A stretch of 46,091 nucleotides of DNA from Willaertia magna (lineage: Eukaryota; Heterolobosea; Eutetramitea; Acrasida; Naegleriidae), in the NCBI GenBank assembly GCA_902984215.1, contig CADWAF010004479.1, positions 1 through 46,091 on the forward strand, in the 5' to 3' direction. A program made the translations under genes and the position numbers. Below, in pieces: positions 44,650 to 46,091 of this stretch; position 1 is the first letter of the stretch, and the number at the start of each line of letters is the position of its first letter. Under the pieces are notes generated by a model. The model worked only from the letters and a program-made list of their open reading frames with translations. It was not told the origin of the DNA and ran no database searches.

Positions 44650-46049
44650 AATTTAAATTTATAAAATATTTACAAATTAATAAATTACCAGAAAAATTTA
44701 TATTTACAGAATTTCCTTTCTTAGAAGAACTTGTTATTTTTAATAGTATTTTACAAAAAGAAACCTTTAAGAATTTAACACATGTAAAAAAATGTTATTT
44801 TACTTCTTGTAAAATAAAAGATAGTTATTTAGATCATTTAATTAATTTAGAAGAATTGACATTCAATAATTGCAAAGAAATTACTGGTGAATGTTTGCAA
44901 CATTTTGATAAATTGACTTCACTAACAGATATAAGTTCTTTTCTTGATGATGATGTTGCAGAGTACATTGAGGGATTAACAAAATTAAAGCATTTAAAAA
45001 TATTTACTTATTCATTAAGTTTTAATTCTTATTTTTTAAGAAATTTAATTAATTTAGAAACATTAGATATTACATTGCAAGATTTTGATAAAGAAGATTT
45101 AAATTTATTAACAAATTTAAAAGAATTATCTATTTCAGGATTAGATTTAAATTTAAGTGATGATGAAAATAACAATTGTTTTAATAATTTAATTAATCTT
45201 GTAAAATTAAATGTTAATTGTTTAACTACATTTACTGGAAAATGTTTATTAAACTTAACAAATTTAGTTAAACTATTTATTGAAGGAACACTAGTTAAAG
45301 ATGAATATTTAATTAATTTAAAAAATTTAAAAGAATTAAATATTAATTACTGTAAAAATATTGAGGGAACATGTTTACAAAATATAATTGGTTTACAAGT
45401 TTTAGAAGCAAGTAATACAAATTTAGAAGATGATTATTTAAAACAATTACGTTCATTAACCAGTTTAGATTTGTGTAATTGTAAAAATGTTACTGGTGAA
45501 TGTTTACAAAATTTAACTAATTTAACATCATTAAAAATTGGTGGAACAAGTGTGAGAGACGAATTTTTATTTAATTTAACGCTTTTAACATTTTTAGATG
45601 TTTCAGTCTGTAAACATATTACAGGTGAATGTTTACTTAAATTAACAAATTTAGAGGAATTAATTATTAATAATAACGAAAACATAAATGAAAATTATTT
45701 TTTTAATTTAACAAATTTGAAAACTTTAGAAATATCAAAGTGTAAAAACATTACAGGAAAATGTTTTGCTAATTTAATAAATTTAATAGACTTGTTCATT
45801 AATGGAAATTGTGTAAATGAGGATTATTTAGAAAAATTAACCAATCTTCAAACTTTACACGCTTTCAACTGTCCAAGTATTAAAAAAGGTCAATTTTTAT
45901 TGAAAATGAATAAATTAAATACCTTTAGAACCACAAATGGATATTCAGAAATTGAGGAATTAAGGGAACGAGTTAAAGCAGGACAGACAATTGAGGAAAC
46001 TAGAAAACACAAACAATTCCACCATTTTAATACTCCAATAAAACAATAA
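44616..46049 (+). CDS. Leucine-rich-repeat protein, 5'-incomplete
   Basis: An open frame of about 477 codons (44616-46049) with no ATG in its first 400 codons; the first possible start would be TTG at 44646. It holds LRRs built as a double unit of about 43-44 residues. One half ends CKNITGECL and the other GTxVxDEYL (for example 45492, 45621 and 45753, spaced 129 and 132 nt). The C-terminus ([21 protein letters not shown]) is charged and non-repetitive. Multi-copy LRR families of this style are common in heterolobosean genomes (family knowledge). Here the 5' part is missing, joined at about 44625 to NAA10. No intron linking it to an ATG was found. It is either a truncated gene fragment or one side of an assembly join. 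Confidence 0.6.
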   Translation, partial: NNENNDFNLLLKFKFIKYLQINKLPEKFIFTEFPFLEELVIFNSILQKETFKNLTHVKKCYFTSCKIKDSYLDHLINLEELTFNNCKEITGECLQHFDKLTSLTDISSFLDDDVAEYIEGLTKLKHLKIFTYSLSFNSYFLRNLINLETLDITLQDFDKEDLNLLTNLKELSISGLDLNLSDDENNNCFNNLINLVKLNVNCLTTFTGKCLLNLTNLVKLFIEGTLVKDEYLINLKNLKELNINYCKNIEGTCLQNIIGLQVLEASNTNLEDDYLKQLRSLTSLDLCNCKNVTGECLQNLTNLTSLKIGGTSVRDEFLFNLTLLTFLDVSVCKHITGECLLKLTNLEELIINNNENINENYFFNLTNLKTLEISKCKNITGKCFANLINLIDLFINGNCVNEDYLEKLTNLQTLHAFNCPSIKKGQFLLKMNKLNTFRTTNGYSEIEELRERVKAGQTIEETRKHKQFHHFNTPIKQ

Positions 46050-46091
46050 TTATTTGGAAGAAATAAAAATTCATCATTTGTTGAGGTAGTT

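Noticed and set aside
44880..45880. CRISPR-like or tandem DNA repeat
   Set aside because: The periodicity is about 130 nt and follows protein LRR units with diverged codons, so it is coding repetition.

Overview
The window is protist nuclear DNA, very AT-rich, with tightly packed genes on both strands. Most genes are intronless or have one to four very short GT..AG introns. Asn/Gln/Ser homopolymer tracts, a kinase-rich and small-G-protein-rich signalling set, a GP63-like metalloprotease, and leucine-rich repeats of the 'NLTNL..CKNITGECL' type all suggest a free-living amoeba. I infer a heterolobosean (Naegleria/Willaertia-like). A dictyostelid is less likely because the intergenic DNA is not extremely AT-rich. 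No species call can be made from the sequence alone.

Layout. 1-49: 3' half of a tRNA-Leu(UAA). 149-2383: peroxisomal DHAP acyltransferase (GNPAT) ending in SKL. 2405-5003 (-): OSR1/SPAK/Fray-type Ste20 kinase. 5711-6724 (-): IQ-motif coiled-coil protein, divergent by only 20 bp from DUS4L (6745-7839). 8018-9172: lectin-like/thioredoxin fusion with a WCCPC active site. 9286-about 10011: small, apparently frame-broken RCC1-like gene. 10207-10556: V-ATPase subunit e in three exons. 10666-12563 (-): coiled-coil protein in three exons. 12639-12821 (-): 60-residue protein. 12.8-14.2 kb: poorly explained stretch with an orphan coding-like frame. 14222-18034: kinesin-like protein with a degenerate motor and a C-terminal PH domain. 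18102-19179: Asn-rich protein. 19202-20474 (-): PDK1-like kinase. 20688-21490 (-): secreted FG-GAP-like protein. 21784-22539 (-): basic/acidic nuclear-type protein, divergent from PMS2 (22604-25304). A PPR protein (25313-26899) starts 8 bp after PMS2. 27118-29780 (-): G-alpha-like domain fused to a protein kinase. 29880-36869 (-): DOCK-type RhoGEF of 2274 residues. 37187-40693: Asn/Gln-rich CCCH zinc-finger protein. 40977-43152 (-): leishmanolysin-like protease. 43344-44027 (-): mitochondrial helical protein. 44212-44649: NAA10, cut short and running straight into an ATG-less leucine-rich-repeat frame (to 46049).

The genes do not form one pathway. There is a signalling cluster at 27-37 kb, where a DOCK GEF lies just upstream of the G-alpha/kinase fusion on the same strand. 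Other genes cover organelle work (peroxisome, mitochondrion, V-ATPase) and nuclear maintenance (PMS2).

The most unusual item is the single 855-residue G-alpha + kinase protein. Its joins keep frame across two standard introns, and its GTPase catalytic residues are replaced. Gene models here were assembled by eye from splice signals, frame continuity and family resemblance. No search or alignment was run.
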